A stretch of DNA of 64,000 nucleotides from Litomosoides sigmodontis. Taxonomy: Eukaryota; Nematoda; Chromadorea; Rhabditida; Onchocercidae. Positions 39,847-52,679 of the stretch are shown here, in pieces. Both the position numbers and the translations under genes were made by a program. The stretch lies in the NCBI GenBank assembly GCA_963070105.1, contig OY718806.1:6903865-6967864 (forward strand), read 5' to 3'. The notes under the pieces were generated by a model. The model saw nothing but the letters and a program-made list of their open reading frames with translations. It was not told the origin of the DNA and searched no databases. Position 1 is the first letter of the stretch. Every line of letters begins with the position of its first letter.

Positions 39847-41226
39847 TACTTCAATGATTTGTTAGAGACATTATGGATCAGCGCTTCTCAGGAACACAGT
39901 GGGCACCTCACTGCTCCTTGCTATGATAAATGAAACTTTGAAGAGAACAGAATTCAAGATTACAATTATTGCTTCATCGCTTCCTGCCATTTTCATAAGA
40001 TTTTATTAACATCGAGAATTTCGGATTTCTCTCAAATGACGGACTTTCACTGCAATTGCTTAAATGCTTAATTTCAGTATAAAATTAGCAAGATTTGTTT
40101 ACTTGCCTCCATTCCACTGTTCACAAACTGAAATTAGCTTCCCATACACTCGGAATTTGCATTATTTTATAATGAAGGTAGTAAAAATTATTAGTAAATT
40201 AATTATATCAGCTGAAATGTGATTTTCCATTCATATGCTAATTTCGCTTCTAAGCAATCGCTGAGTTTCATCTAACAAAGATGGGAGGATTGGAAAAATT
40301 CTTGAAAAGCACTTTTATTGCAAGTGGTGTGTAATCAGATAACTTCCTTCCAATCGATCCTCTTTTGTTCAGTTGCAGAATGAAAACAAGAACTGCTAGT
40401 TTTCTAATAGTACTTTTCACCACCTATTTCCCATGCCATCACTAACATTCTAACCATTCCAGGAATGATTCATTTAGGAATCCTTTCATGAATTACATTT
40501 TCCAGATCGCGCCTAAAAACAATAGGGGCACAAAAACTTCAACTACCTCTTGTTTAGAAATAATAAATGTGACCTAAATTGAAACGATGGTTTTCTCCAA
40601 AGTTGTAGTTTGCAGTAATAAATGAGGATCAGATAAATATAATCTGAAACTTACCACATTTTATAATAATACCGATACATTTTGCAGGCAGAAAAAAATC
40701 CTATCCAACACACTATGTGCAAAATTTTATAATTATCGAGAAGCCGTAATATGAATTAAAATGAATTGAAATAGTCTACGAAAGAACTGACAAAGTAGTT
40801 CAGAGATTAAGGTAGCTAGTAATCATGTATAACAAGCAGGAAGAGCTAAGTGTAAGCAAATTATGCATCAACAATATATTCTGCTTGTATTTTTTTCACT
40901 TTACTTGCTTGAATTGTTTCGTGAGATGGCAGGAATAACTGAACGTCTGCAAAGATTTTACAATCGTAAATCGAAATTAGTTTTTTGAATTCAGTTGTCG
41001 AGAGGTGTGAATTAATCCAGGAATATAGTTTCAAGGGAGAGGATTTCCTATTCTTCTATACATTATTAAAATGTTTACACTTCAGTTGAAAAACATGAAT
41101 TCCCTTTACCCTAATATCTACATTCCTGCCATAGTACAATAGTTAGATCGTGAGTGCTCAATTTTCCTCTGAACATCTTTTCTAGATCTGAAATTATCAC
41201 GTGGATTCAGAAGACCAACATTTCAG

Positions 41227-41410
41227 ATCCAAATAGGTTGCGAACTGAACTAATAGTCTCATTTCAAATTGAAATTTGAAATGAACTAATAATTTTCATT
41301 TCAAACGAACTAATTCAATTAATTCAACTAACTCAACCGAAATAACAAACGAACATTTCAAACGAATAAACGAACTAATAATTTCATTTCAAATAGGTTG
41401 AGAACTGAGC
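41227..41410. repeat. Degenerate local repeat with ATTTCAAA palindromes
   Basis: The motif CAAATAGGTTG-GAACTGA occurs at about 41229 and again at about 41391. Between the copies, CATTTCAAA/TTTGAAATG and CGAACTAAT words recur several times, including a near-palindrome of 26 bases around 41262-41287. It looks like a short unit that duplicated and diverged. No coding potential. Confidence 0.6.
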
Positions 41411-41619
41411 GACAAAGTCGTTATCAAACAGAAATTGAGAGTTAAAACTAAAGTCACTGCTACGAGTGGTATAATATAGAGGAGCATCGAATATACCGTA
41501 CTGAATAGTGGGCATAAAATTATTCAGACTATTCGATTTCATAGCGAAATTACTTAAAGTAGTACTTTATGTCAGAAACAAAAGTCCAGCAGCAGATTAG
41601 AGCAAATAAAAGAAAAATT

Positions 41620-41642
41620 ACAGAGAGAGAGAGAGAGAGAGC
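41620..41642. repeat. (GA)n microsatellite
   Basis: A pure GA run of about 22 bases. Confidence 0.9.
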
Positions 41643-42719
41643 GTACTTATTGACATCTCAATTGTTTTATGTACGTTCTAGACCATTCAAGGTTTTAATG
41701 TTGTGGATATTACTAATTAAATCATCAGACATAACTTAAACAGCTACGAGCATTCCCCTTTCCCTACTAATATAAAATTAAGACAGTGAAAATTTCAAAT
41801 AAAAAAAAAGTGGAAGCGATAATTGCTGAAAAGGGAATGACTTCAGCGTTGATCTGCAACATCTGAAGTGTCGCATTCAATACACTCACAGCTATCACAA
41901 ACTCATATCGTAAATCACTCTAAAGGCATTCACCCTGCACACACTACCGATAATCTATCAAATTGATAGGTAAAATCTATATGCACCATGATTAATTACC
42001 GCTTTAGGATGATGATGTTCAACTAGTTGTAATGAGAAGAGTTAATCACACGTAGCAGTGATCGTCGTACAATACTTCCAGAAAGTGTATCGCCCAGTTG
42101 TCGGCATAATAGTTTTATTTTTCGTGGGCAAGAATGTTATCCATCAGTTAATTTGTTTACATTGAAATTCAGTGTTTTCAGAATAAGGGGCATGCAATGA
42201 AATGATTGTTTATGCCCCTGACAATTACTCTGGTAGCATGACTTTATCGAAAAATTTTAAATATGGTTTTCAAGGGTAAATCTAAATTAGGAATAATTCG
42301 GTCGTAAAATTTAGTTCCTTAGGTTTTTACCAGAAGCAGTAAATCGAGGATTTCGGTTTTTCTCAGTTTAAGGTTGTAACCGTCTACTTGAGGGATATTT
42401 TTTTTCAAACATTTTGTTAGGAAAAGCATGAGATCACTTACTACATTCATTTAAATTTACCAGACGATCAAACGGCCATGAAAATATAACTTTTCCAACA
42501 AAAACAAGAATTACTAATGAAAAATTTCTTGGAGTCTTTCCAGCCTGTCCACAAGTTTTCGGGATTTCCTTGACAGTGAATGAGTTAACTTTTCATTTTT
42601 GTAATATTTACGTATGAGAAATATGCTGAGATAAGCTTGTTACAGCTTATGATTGTGAAGACTAAAAAGCTGAAGAGAAAGAAAGAGTAAAAAGAATTCC
42701 GTAAGGACAGCAGCGAAGG

Positions 42720-42733
42720 GTTTCCAGGGTAAC
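42720..42733. promoter_or_regulatory. X-box-like RFX/DAF-19 site
   Basis: GTTTCCAGGGTAAC (reverse complement GTTACCCTGGAAAC) fits the imperfect-palindrome RFX X-box, GTTNCC-two bases-GGNAAC, with a mismatch only at the centre of the worm consensus (usually AT). It lies 348 bases upstream of the first ATG proposed for the TMEM237-like gene. In C. elegans many ciliary genes, including transition-zone genes, are driven by DAF-19 through X-boxes a short distance upstream of the start. Confidence 0.55.
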
Positions 42734-43080
42734 AGAAATTCCCTCTTGCATATTCATTTATTGAGGAGTAGTCGTTTCGCGCAAGTATTCTGGAGGTCAG
42801 CGGAAATAGTCATCGTAACTTCTGGCTTAATGTAACAGTGATAACAGTGATTCTTCCTGCTCTACGTAATGCGTCTTACTGTTCCGTATTTCCTTAATAA
42901 TTATAAGGAAGCAAGTGAATCACTGATAAATCAGTTCTGTCTGCAAATTAAAGGTTGTCGTAGCTATAGATATGCCTTCGAATCCTATAAAATCTAACCA
43001 TTAAATGCCTCATTTCCAGTTCTATTATTTTTTAGTGAACTGTCGATTTCGCTTTCAAAGAACAGCCGAGCAGGGCGATA

Positions 43081-44777
43081 ATGGAGACAGGTAAAAAAGT
43101 TATGTCTTAGGAAACAATTCATTTTTCCTGATAATCGCGCGAAGTACAAAATTAATGAAGTTATTGATTGATGAAATTTTAGCCTTAATTATATCTAAGC
43201 GTTTAGAGGATTACTATGGTCGCGCAAGCAGTTCTGAAGCTAATCCAAAGGGTGAGGATCAACAGGCAGGCAAAAGTGATACAATTGCGGCGATCCTTAG
43301 CCAACCGGTGTGCGATGTGTTCGTTCAGCACGACAGTTTGTGTTATTCCATGATCCGTTTACTGAGATCTCTAAAACATTTTTCATACTTTTTAAAATAT
43401 AAAATTAATCTTAAAAAAATGTTAAAAAAATTAGTGATTCCGACAATTACCCCACACAGTGGCAAAGTTTCGGTATAGCTGTTTTTCAGAAAGCTTTCGT
43501 CGAACGGATCGTAAGCAGTACGAAAAAATGTTGGAAGCACGAATGGATGACTTGGTGAGTATCACTCCATCAGAAAGTGTGCAGGCAGCACTGGCAGTTC
43601 AGTCTGCCTTTAATAACGTATCATTCGTTATACAAGGTAAATGCAATTCTAAATTATGTTCAGACACCTTTTTTGAATAAGACTTTTTTTACCTTAATGC
43701 AGTTTTCGAGCATCATTAAGGCATTTTTTACTTTCAGGATTTTTATCCGGATTTGGCACTTCTTACGCTATTTTTACTTTCGCATTTACTGATGCTGTAA
43801 ATTTTATTTCATTATCAATTTGATTCCCAGTTATTTCATGATAGTACCTAGAGCGTAAAATTTTTATGGCCTCATTTTCAGCTTTTGAATAGAAAGTGTT
43901 AGATAGGTAAAATCAAATATATAGTTAATTAATCGAAATTCTCATCACCATATCATATTCTCAGGATACACTTCATGAAAGTTACGCATGGTTGGCAATG
44001 CCAATTCAAGCTACCTTCTACGCATTCTTTGTGATTAGCACCATTGCAGCACTTGACAGGTGCTGCACAATATCGTCCTTTTACCATAAATTCATAAGTC
44101 ATTGATAATAACAAGCTTATGAAAATTGTTAAACCTTTCTCAGTTGTTCGTTTATTCTACAAAATTAATTTGTGAGTTAATTGTTCCAACAATGTTACAA
44201 AATCATTTCCAGGCTTGAAATAAGTTCTAGCTCAATAGATAACTTAAAACGTGGATTAAGCTTACAAAGTGGTGGCTTGGACATATTGTTATGCTTAATT
44301 GGTACGGTAGCTACGTTGATATTAACATTGTGTGATGAATGGTTTGAAGCACCGATGAGTCAGCGAGAAAAGATTCAGGTTTCTCTCTCCTTCACTTCCC
44401 AGAATGTCCAGAATGTTCGCTTAACTTTTAAATAGGAGAAGAATTTGCAGTTATTCATAATGAATAGTTACTGCAAAAGATATAAGTGGACTATCATTGC
44501 AGAATATTATAGCTATAGATCCGTTGGTTGCTTGGCGTATGTTAAGCAGTATCCGTGCGATAGCCGGTTTACTAAACTGGCTGCTTCTCGCTCTTTCACC
44601 AAACAGCAACATTTTATTAAAGAAAATTCGCAATCCGGTACGTAAGTGTCTCCTTATTTTTCAAGTGGAAAGGTGATGTCTGGAAGTTTTTACTATCAAT
44701 CCGAATGCATCTGTTTTTGTATCATTCTCATCGTTTCAAACTCATTTCTGTTTGTATGTTTAGGAATCAGTTCATGA
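43081..44777 (+). CDS. jbts-14: TMEM237/JBTS-14-like ciliary transition-zone protein
   Basis: TMEM237 is a tetraspan protein of the MKS module at the ciliary transition zone; the human gene is linked to Joubert syndrome. Exons in phase: 43081-43090, 43183-43335, 43490-43636, 43738-43796, 43965-44059, 44213-44378, 44503-44641, 44764-44777, about 260 residues. A hydrophilic N-terminal region (DVFVQHD, QYEKMLEARMDDL) is followed by four likely membrane segments: VQSAFNNVSFVIQGFLSGFG onward (TM1), IQATFYAFFVISTIAALDR (TM2), LDILLCLIGTVATLILTL (TM3) and SIRAIAGLLNWLLLALS (TM4). The AL-VQ start of TM1 and the STIAALDR end of TM2 recall TMEM237. The X-box-like motif upstream supports a ciliary role independently. 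The start is uncertain: the tiny first exon is inferred from phase, and an ATG at 43155 read straight into the second exon is an alternative. The last exon is also tentative; reading through the donor would stop at 44676. Identity rests on remembered family patterns. Confidence 0.7.
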
Positions 44778-44850
44778 AAATTGTCAAGTACCGTAAAGTA
44801 GACGTGATTCACAATTATAGGAAGCACGTATGGATGAATCATCAGAGCCA

Positions 44851-44856
44851 AATAAA
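44851..44856 (+). terminator. Likely poly(A) signal of the TMEM237-like gene
   Basis: A perfect AATAAA lies 74 bases after the proposed stop codon, at a plausible distance for 3' end formation. Confidence 0.5.
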
Positions 44857-45595
44857 AGATTTGTCCTATTGTTTTGCTTAAACGAGATTGTAAATAGTAA
44901 ATATTGAAATTGCTTTATAAATAATGCTAAATTGCAAACTTTTTTTCACAAAAATAGATGAAAAATAAACCAAATTTGTAATGGAAGTCAACAACATCAT
45001 ATGTGCCTGTTTTTTCGTTACACCCTTAGTGCCAGTTGTTTTTTTAATTCCATACTTTTAAAGGAGAACTACTCTCTTGCTTTCTGGTCGGAGCTATCGT
45101 TTAATTCAGACTGGCTGAAAGAACAGTAGCCCCTACCAATTCAATTTTCATTAATAACATGCAGTAAGTAATTAACTCAGCCGACAATTTCTTGTGCCTT
45201 TCTACTGCTATTACCGCCTACTTATTTAATTAAGTTGGTTCTAACTAAAATTAAATTCTCGGCAATTAAATATATTAGAAAATCAAATTCAATATTGTTT
45301 ACATTGAACTATGATAAAATATTTCATTTCAAATATTCAGATAACAATTTCAACAATTTTCGGCAAAGGGTGAAGTTCAAATGAGTGAAAGCTCCATTGT
45401 ATTATAGTTGCTAAATTTTAAAAATCAAATTTTAATTTGGCAATGCTAAAAAATTACAACGAATGCGATTTTACCAATTGCAAATGCTTCCTCTTCCCTT
45501 CCCTCCTCTGCTACTTTTCAGTTGAAATTTGATATTTTTCCTCGGTTGAGAATAATATGTTTCTTCACCCCGAAAAAAAGAATATAATATAATAA

Positions 45596-46435
<840 letters not shown>

Positions 46436-47818
46436 TTATTATTATTTTTTTTTCATTTATTTTCTTTTTTTAATGTTTCATAGCAGTTTAGGTATGAGGT
46501 GAAAATGAGATGACGAAGTTTATCACAGAAAGTCTGTGAATAAAGCCAGCTGATGGGGAGTTGATAAGCGAGAATTTGTTGTATGACTTGATTCTTATAT
46601 GTGATAAACTATTATGAAATGTCATGTTGCATAGCATTTTTTAACTTCGCGGAAAGTATCGTCAGAGATGAAGAATATTTGCGACGTTCCCTCTGTGAAA
46701 TGAACTCGTTAAATACATATATATACACTAATTGTTAGATCGGACTCAACGTCAGCTTATTTTTGGTTCTACGTTTGTGGTTTTCTCCATTCAGTGGAGT
46801 GATGGCATTTTGTTTGCACTGCCATTTTCTTATTTCCCTAATTGAAAACAAAAGTAATTTTTTTTCTCGCCAACAGTCCTTCAGTTTTCAATTTAATTCC
46901 TCACACAAAATTTATATTATTTCGATTTCTTCTAGTGAAGAATACTTATTGATGTCGACGGATATGTATATAACTGGACAATTGATAATTCAATATCAAT
47001 GTAAAATGTATGAAAAAAACATTGAAATTTATGTTATTGAAAAATTCCTTCCAACCATTGTTTCTCTCATATTTCAACCATCACCTTCAAAATCCTTCAA
47101 GAAACATCTTACGCGAATTTCCGCACTGTGACAAGTTGTTATTGAATTTAGCAGATTCCTTTCTTCATTCCGCTGTATACAAGCCAGTTAGTTATTTGCC
47201 CAGTGACCCAAAAGAGACTCTGCACTCATATCTAACACTTTTGGGACACTTTAAATGGGAAAATTGGGAAGTAAAAATGTAATTTTCGGTAAGGTGAAGT
47301 AGACGATTTCGACAGAAAACCTTGGACTTCTTCTCAATCGTTCAACAATTAGTAGTATATAAAATATTTATTTGAAACTTCCAGCTTTGTGAACAACTTT
47401 CCACATTACACACTCATTGCCTTATTTAACGCAGCCTTTTATTGAAAGTTTTAAAATGATTGTTGCAGAAGGAAGAAGCGAAAATATACTTTTCACGTGG
47501 AAGCTGATAGTAAAGGTGCCAGTTTCGGTGATTACTGGCACTTTTTGAATTGGCTCAATAAAATTTTCATGGCAGTAATTACAGATATTGAGATTGAAGA
47601 AGATAAAGTAGAAGAAATAGACTTCAATTTTTGCAGCCATAACTGAAAAAACAGACTGTTTTCGATAATGTTTCATGAAGCGGACACCTTCATGAAAAAA
47701 AAAGTTGAACTTACCACCAATACATTTAATTTTTTCACTCTTCTCAATCACATATGTTTGCGATTAAAGTGCGATTAAAGTGTGTCTTTTTGAAATGAAT
47801 AGTATTCAAATAATTGAT

Positions 47819-47882
47819 ATTTTAAATCCAACAAATCAGTTGCATATTATATTATATGCAACTGATTTGTTGGATTTAAAAT
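47819..47882. repeat. Perfect 29-bp inverted repeat with 6-base loop
   Basis: Arm 47819-47847 is the exact reverse complement of 47854-47882, with loop TATATT at 47848-47853. The arms are mixed sequence (they contain CCAACAAATCAGTTGCATAT), not simple repeat, so this is not an AT-run artefact. Flanks do not extend the pairing. It could be a recent fold-back duplication, a tiny palindromic element, or an assembly/library foldback. Confidence 0.95.
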
Positions 47883-49879
47883 TTTTGCGGACTCGAAATT
47901 GTCGATGTCGACATGATATTGATTATATGTTTTGTCATCTACCAGAAGTACTGACTACCGCTTGATTGAAAGTGTTGCTGCAGTTTGAGGTTGCTGAAAA
48001 TTCAGTTCAAATTTCATTACGCTTCAAAAAATATATCCATGATGGGAAGTTTTTTTTGCCTTTTGCTTCCATTTCGACGGTGGGCGGAGCTGTGAAAGAA
48101 GCAGCCGCTAATTAAAGAAACGACTCATATAAGTCAGTAAGTCATCATGATGATTCAAGGCACATCTCAATTCTTCTCAAATATTTGTTTACCTGAAGTT
48201 ATCAAAATTTGAATTTGTGCTTCATTACTGTTACTCAATGAGTTACTTAAATGCCAATGAACGTGGAATAAAACAACTGATGGGAGAATTCTTCGTATTT
48301 TGTATTGTTTCCAAGCAGATTTTGAGTTGCAGTTGCACCTACCTAGTGGTGCATTTTACAATCTCTTATACCTCGACCCTCGATCATTAGAGATCCAACT
48401 CTAATGGTAGCGGTAAGGTTATAAAAATAAATTTTTGAATATTGAAATATCAAATATCCTTCAAACTCGGCTAAATAAAAATTAGATAGACTTACAGAAG
48501 TTCTGAAATTGAAAACAAGAAATCTAGAAGATAGAAAGGGGAAGAGAAGTAGTAGCGAAATAAAGCAAAAAAGTAGTAGGAAAAGGAGAGATTGTCCATG
48601 GGACATTTTAATTTACTTAAGGCCTCCTGCAGAGGATAATAATACTATTTTAAAGATTTCTAATTCTTTAAATTTTATACAACTTCCACGTTTCTATTTG
48701 TAATTAGTTTTATACTACTTGTTAACATGACGAATGCCTGGGCCAGTGAAGAGTGCAGCATAATTCGTGAAAGGTACAGCTTCAGTTACAACAGTGAAAA
48801 ACAAATCGAATTACACTAACTTATAAAAAAACGAATTTCGAAGTACAACTTTAATTGCACTTCGCCCTTCTTGTCCCTATTTTTTTTCATCTTCTCCATA
48901 AGTTAATTTAATTTTCTGCTATCTTTTTAATTAGCTAGAATGACGGAAATGAGAAAAATTGATATGTCTTTTTTTGTGACTCATAAATCTTAAGATATTC
49001 TTCTATGAGAGATTGATGTCTTCTTGTTAAAGTAGCAAGATTTCATTCAATAATTTCTTGCCTCTCTCTCTTATACATAACATTTGGTGCAAATTTTGGG
49101 AGGTGAAAGAATGATTACTGTACAACGAAAAAACATAATTGAGATCTATAGATGTTTTACTCACCGAACTGATCATGCTTTTTAATTTTCGAAGTGAAGC
49201 GAAATTGAATTCCGTTATTATTGCTTATTGTTTAATACGCAATTTTACTTCAAAATGATTAATCGTTTATATTCTCCAATTACTCATCTTCGCGAAAAAG
49301 ATCAGGTCTAGAAAAAAATTAATTAATCACAAATATTAAAATTATTCGTGCTTAAGTTAAAGTGACCCATAATTTTTTTACCAACATTGAAATTAAACAG
49401 TTTGAACTGTGGCCAGTAATTTGGAAGTTTTTTCGAAGTCTATCGCTTCTCTTTTATGCTTACCAAAAGGACTCACCTAAAAAGTATAAAGTTTCACGAA
49501 TTTTCACATCTTTTCTCAAAAATAAAAAGTGAAATTTGAGAATTTGTGCGGAAGTTGCGCATTGGTTCGAATTCCATTCCAAGCAATATATGTTAATGAA
49601 CAAAAGCTTTTTTTCCTTCATTTCCAATAAAAAATGTTGAAAAAGGATGATCGCCATACACAGGAATTTCATCAAATCAATTAGTTTCCACTTTTTATAT
49701 GCATAAATTTATTATTAAAAGCGATATCAGAACTTCTACTCACATCTTTTCCGACGCACACTTTTTTTCAGCGAACAGCTGGCTTGTCATTGACTTCTTG
49801 TTCCGCCATTCCTCAACAACATTGATGTTTTCAGGATAAGTTAATAGTGAAGAAGGGATTCATTTCAGACTAATGAACA

Positions 49880-52679
49880 ATGGATGAAGCAGGGGACTAC
49901 TTGGATCCAGAAGTAGATGCAGTATTTCCTAGTAACTGTTCGCAGTCAAATGAAACGTTTGCTCGACTACAGTTACTCTATTCTCAGCGCATCATTGCAT
50001 GGCCAAATTTTTCGGAATGCCTGCCACATTGTGAAATGTGTCAAATACTTGCATCTGATTCAACCTACATTGCCTATAACTTGGTGCTTATTGGTTTCAT
50101 CCTTCCGCTAATTGGTTTTTGCGGTCTGCTTGGTAATGGAATAAGTGCTTTCATCTATTGTCGGCCAGGTACCACTACGCCCAGCTAATTATTAATACAT
50201 CTCCAAAAACAGTTGATGCTTCTTCATGCATTTTCTCAGTTCCTATATTAAGCTTAAGCTCTATGCCAAAATAACCAGAGCCCAAGTTGAAAATTAAATA
50301 ACAAAGACTAACAATTCATGAGTACTGTTATATAAAAACTGGAGTACATGTTTTTATATTTCAGGCTGAATGTTCAAGCACTTTTTCTTATCACACGAAA
50401 ATGCGTTTAGGAAAAATGTTTCAGAAATGCGTTCATCAACTAATTTGTATCTGTGCGCACTTGGATGTAGCGATTGCGCAGTAATATGTACAGCAATATT
50501 TTTGTTTTGTTTTGATATTATCAGGCGTTACTCGTTGCACATATCCTTAATATTTGGAGCGTTTTCACCGATCGTTTATCCAGCCGGCATGACCGCTCAA
50601 ACATGCTCCGTTTATTTCACACTAATGGCTGCTGCTGATTGCTTCGTTCAAGTAAGCAACATTCTCAATCGTTTTCTACACATTCTTCGCATTAGATTCA
50701 GTTTTCAAAACCGATTTTAAGTTTAAAAAAATACAACGATTGAAGGTGAGTGCGCAAACTGCACTCGTTTTCTGATGTGGGGTTGGTTGGTCTTCCGATG
50801 CTGAAATTCAATCTTGAGCTCATCTCCTTGCCTTCCACCTCTCCCTCGATATCTCCCTTCAGGTGCTCATTCTCTCTTTTATTGTAGTCTGACAACAATG
50901 CAGAACATTTTTGAATAAAGAGGTTGCATTGTTTTAAAATTCATGTATTCAATTACAATTCCACAGTTTACTTTCCAATTCTGACTTCGATGCTTTGTAG
51001 AGCCTTGAAGTCTAGTACTTAGTATAATGGAAATAAACTAATCAAATTTAAGTTTAATCATGCAAATGAATCTAATATGATGGGAATTCTTTTAATTACG
51101 GACATCACACGACACAGCAAAAATGTTGCTTTATATAGGTAACGTCAAATACTTTATAGGTATGTTTAACGGATAGTTGCCGGAAAGTTGTCTCTCGGGT
51201 GTTTTTCGTTAAATGCACTGTGCTATTCATTGTGGTATTCAGTGTTCTGTACAATGTGCCACATTGTCTTGAAACAGTTGTTTTAGAGTGTTGGCACACT
51301 CGTTTCAAAAGTCGTTCACTTGAAGTTTGCCCCGATCCATTTAGGTTTCTACCAAGGTAAGATTATTAAATTTTCACTTTAATGATGTCAAATAAGAATC
51401 TTGGCACTGTCAAATGCTTCTCTGCCTCTTAAATTTTGCGATAATTTACTATTAAGTGTTTGGTAAAACAGCATTCTTCGAAGTATGCAACGGTTGGTTA
51501 AAAATAGCCTTATCAATTTTCCACTTGCTAGTTTCTCTACTACTTCGAGATTAGGTTGGCCATTTTACTGTTGCTTAAGCATTTCAAATTCATCGTCTCT
51601 TCCCAACTTAGAATTCAAGAACTTATTTTCAACTAACATTTGGTGTGTAGAAGGATCTGTAGAATCTGAATAATCAATTCAATTTCATTGTTTTTGGATG
51701 CGAAATTTCAGTTATAAGCTCATTTATTACAAATATATGTACTCGATATTTCTCGCCGTAGGCCCTCTCGTTGTACTAGTATTTCTAACTTTATGTATTA
51801 TTGGAGTATCGGTTGTTCTCAAGAAAAGTGAAGGTGGTTCCGGCGACACCATTGCTTTGGTTAGTTTTATTAATTATTTCTCCTTGCGAAAATCAATTTA
51901 ATATAGCGGTATTAGTTTCAAACAAATTATTGGAAAAATCCTCCTTTAAATTTAAATCACTCCAGTGATACCTTGTCCTACAGAATGAAATATTCTATTT
52001 CTAAATTTTCTTCTAAAGGGAAAATAACTGGGAATTTGAAATGGAACAAAACTATTTTGTGGTTACAAAGAACCTTTTAGCAACCAGATTCTTGACCAAT
52101 CAAAAGCTTCTTCCTAAATTCGGATTTTTATAGATATTAGTGGTACTACTATTTATTGCTTGCAACGTAGCAGCACTTTTGTTAAATGTTTTTGAAGTTC
52201 GACTTGGTGAAATACTAGGACCTTACATCAATTACGTTGTGGACGCGTCTAATGTTCTTGTTGTCTTTAATTCGTCATGTAACTTCGTCATTTACGTGAC
52301 ATTTTCACTAGCATTTCGTAATACTCTTCGACGACATATCTTCAAAACAAATGCAAAAGTAACTGTTCAAATGAACAGAAAATCTCCTAAGGTTGCCGGA
52401 GCGATAACAACCGCTAAAACCACTCTCGCAACAATTCAAAATGTAAATTTGTTTACCGGTAAATGCAGCAGTAGCGGTAAAATCAGTAACGATAATAGTG
52501 GTGGTACTAGTCGCAAAAATAATTCAACAATTGTCGCAAATGAAAATATGACTACTTATAATCAGCAATATCGCAGACATCAGCACCTCTGTCATGATTA
52601 TCGGAGATATCAGCGCCTCGCACATGTTGAACAATCAACTAGAAAAGAAACTACCAGTCATGTCCCGAAGGCGGCTTAA
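49880..52679 (+). CDS. Rhodopsin-class GPCR, FMRFamide-receptor-like
   Basis: A seven-transmembrane receptor, probably for a neuropeptide, at the neuronal plasma membrane. Exons in phase: 49880-50168, 50425-50651, 51160-51356, 51712-51859, 52134-52679, totalling 1407 nt and 468 residues with start and stop. The extracellular N-terminus has glycosylation sequons (NCS, NET, NFS). TM1 carries the family GN (FCGLLGNGISAFIYC). TM2 is NLYLCALGCSDCAVICTA. TM3 has the conserved Cys (MTAQTCSVYFTLMAAADCFV) but ends in D-C-F (about 168-170) where most class A receptors have D-R-Y. TM4 runs into YNVPHCLETVVLECWH, a pattern I associate with FMRFamide-type receptors. TM5 is YKYMYSIFLAVGPLVVLVFL. TM6 is VVLLFIACNVAALLLNVFEV. 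TM7 is VFNSSCNFVIYVTFSLAFR, where NxxxY replaces NPxxY. The roughly 120-residue tail is Ser/Thr/Asn-rich, then has a small internal repeat (YRRHQHL, YRRYQRL). The subfamily (FRPR, DMSR or relatives) is inferred from motifs only. Confidence 0.88.

Larger units (their letters stand above)
33151..43080. other. Gene-poor 9.9-kb stretch
   Basis: AT-rich DNA with scattered short ORFs, none with family resemblance or in-phase splice partners that I could establish. It contains microsatellites at 39726-39846 and 41620-41642, a degenerate local repeat at 41227-41410, and the X-box-like motif at 42720-42733. Unrecognised exons or 5' exons of neighbours could still be hidden here. Confidence 0.4.

Noticed and set aside
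46763..47282. Possible plus-strand gene between the AAT array and the hairpin
   Set aside because: Short Phe/Ile/Ser-rich frames without recognisable domains or compatible splice sites.
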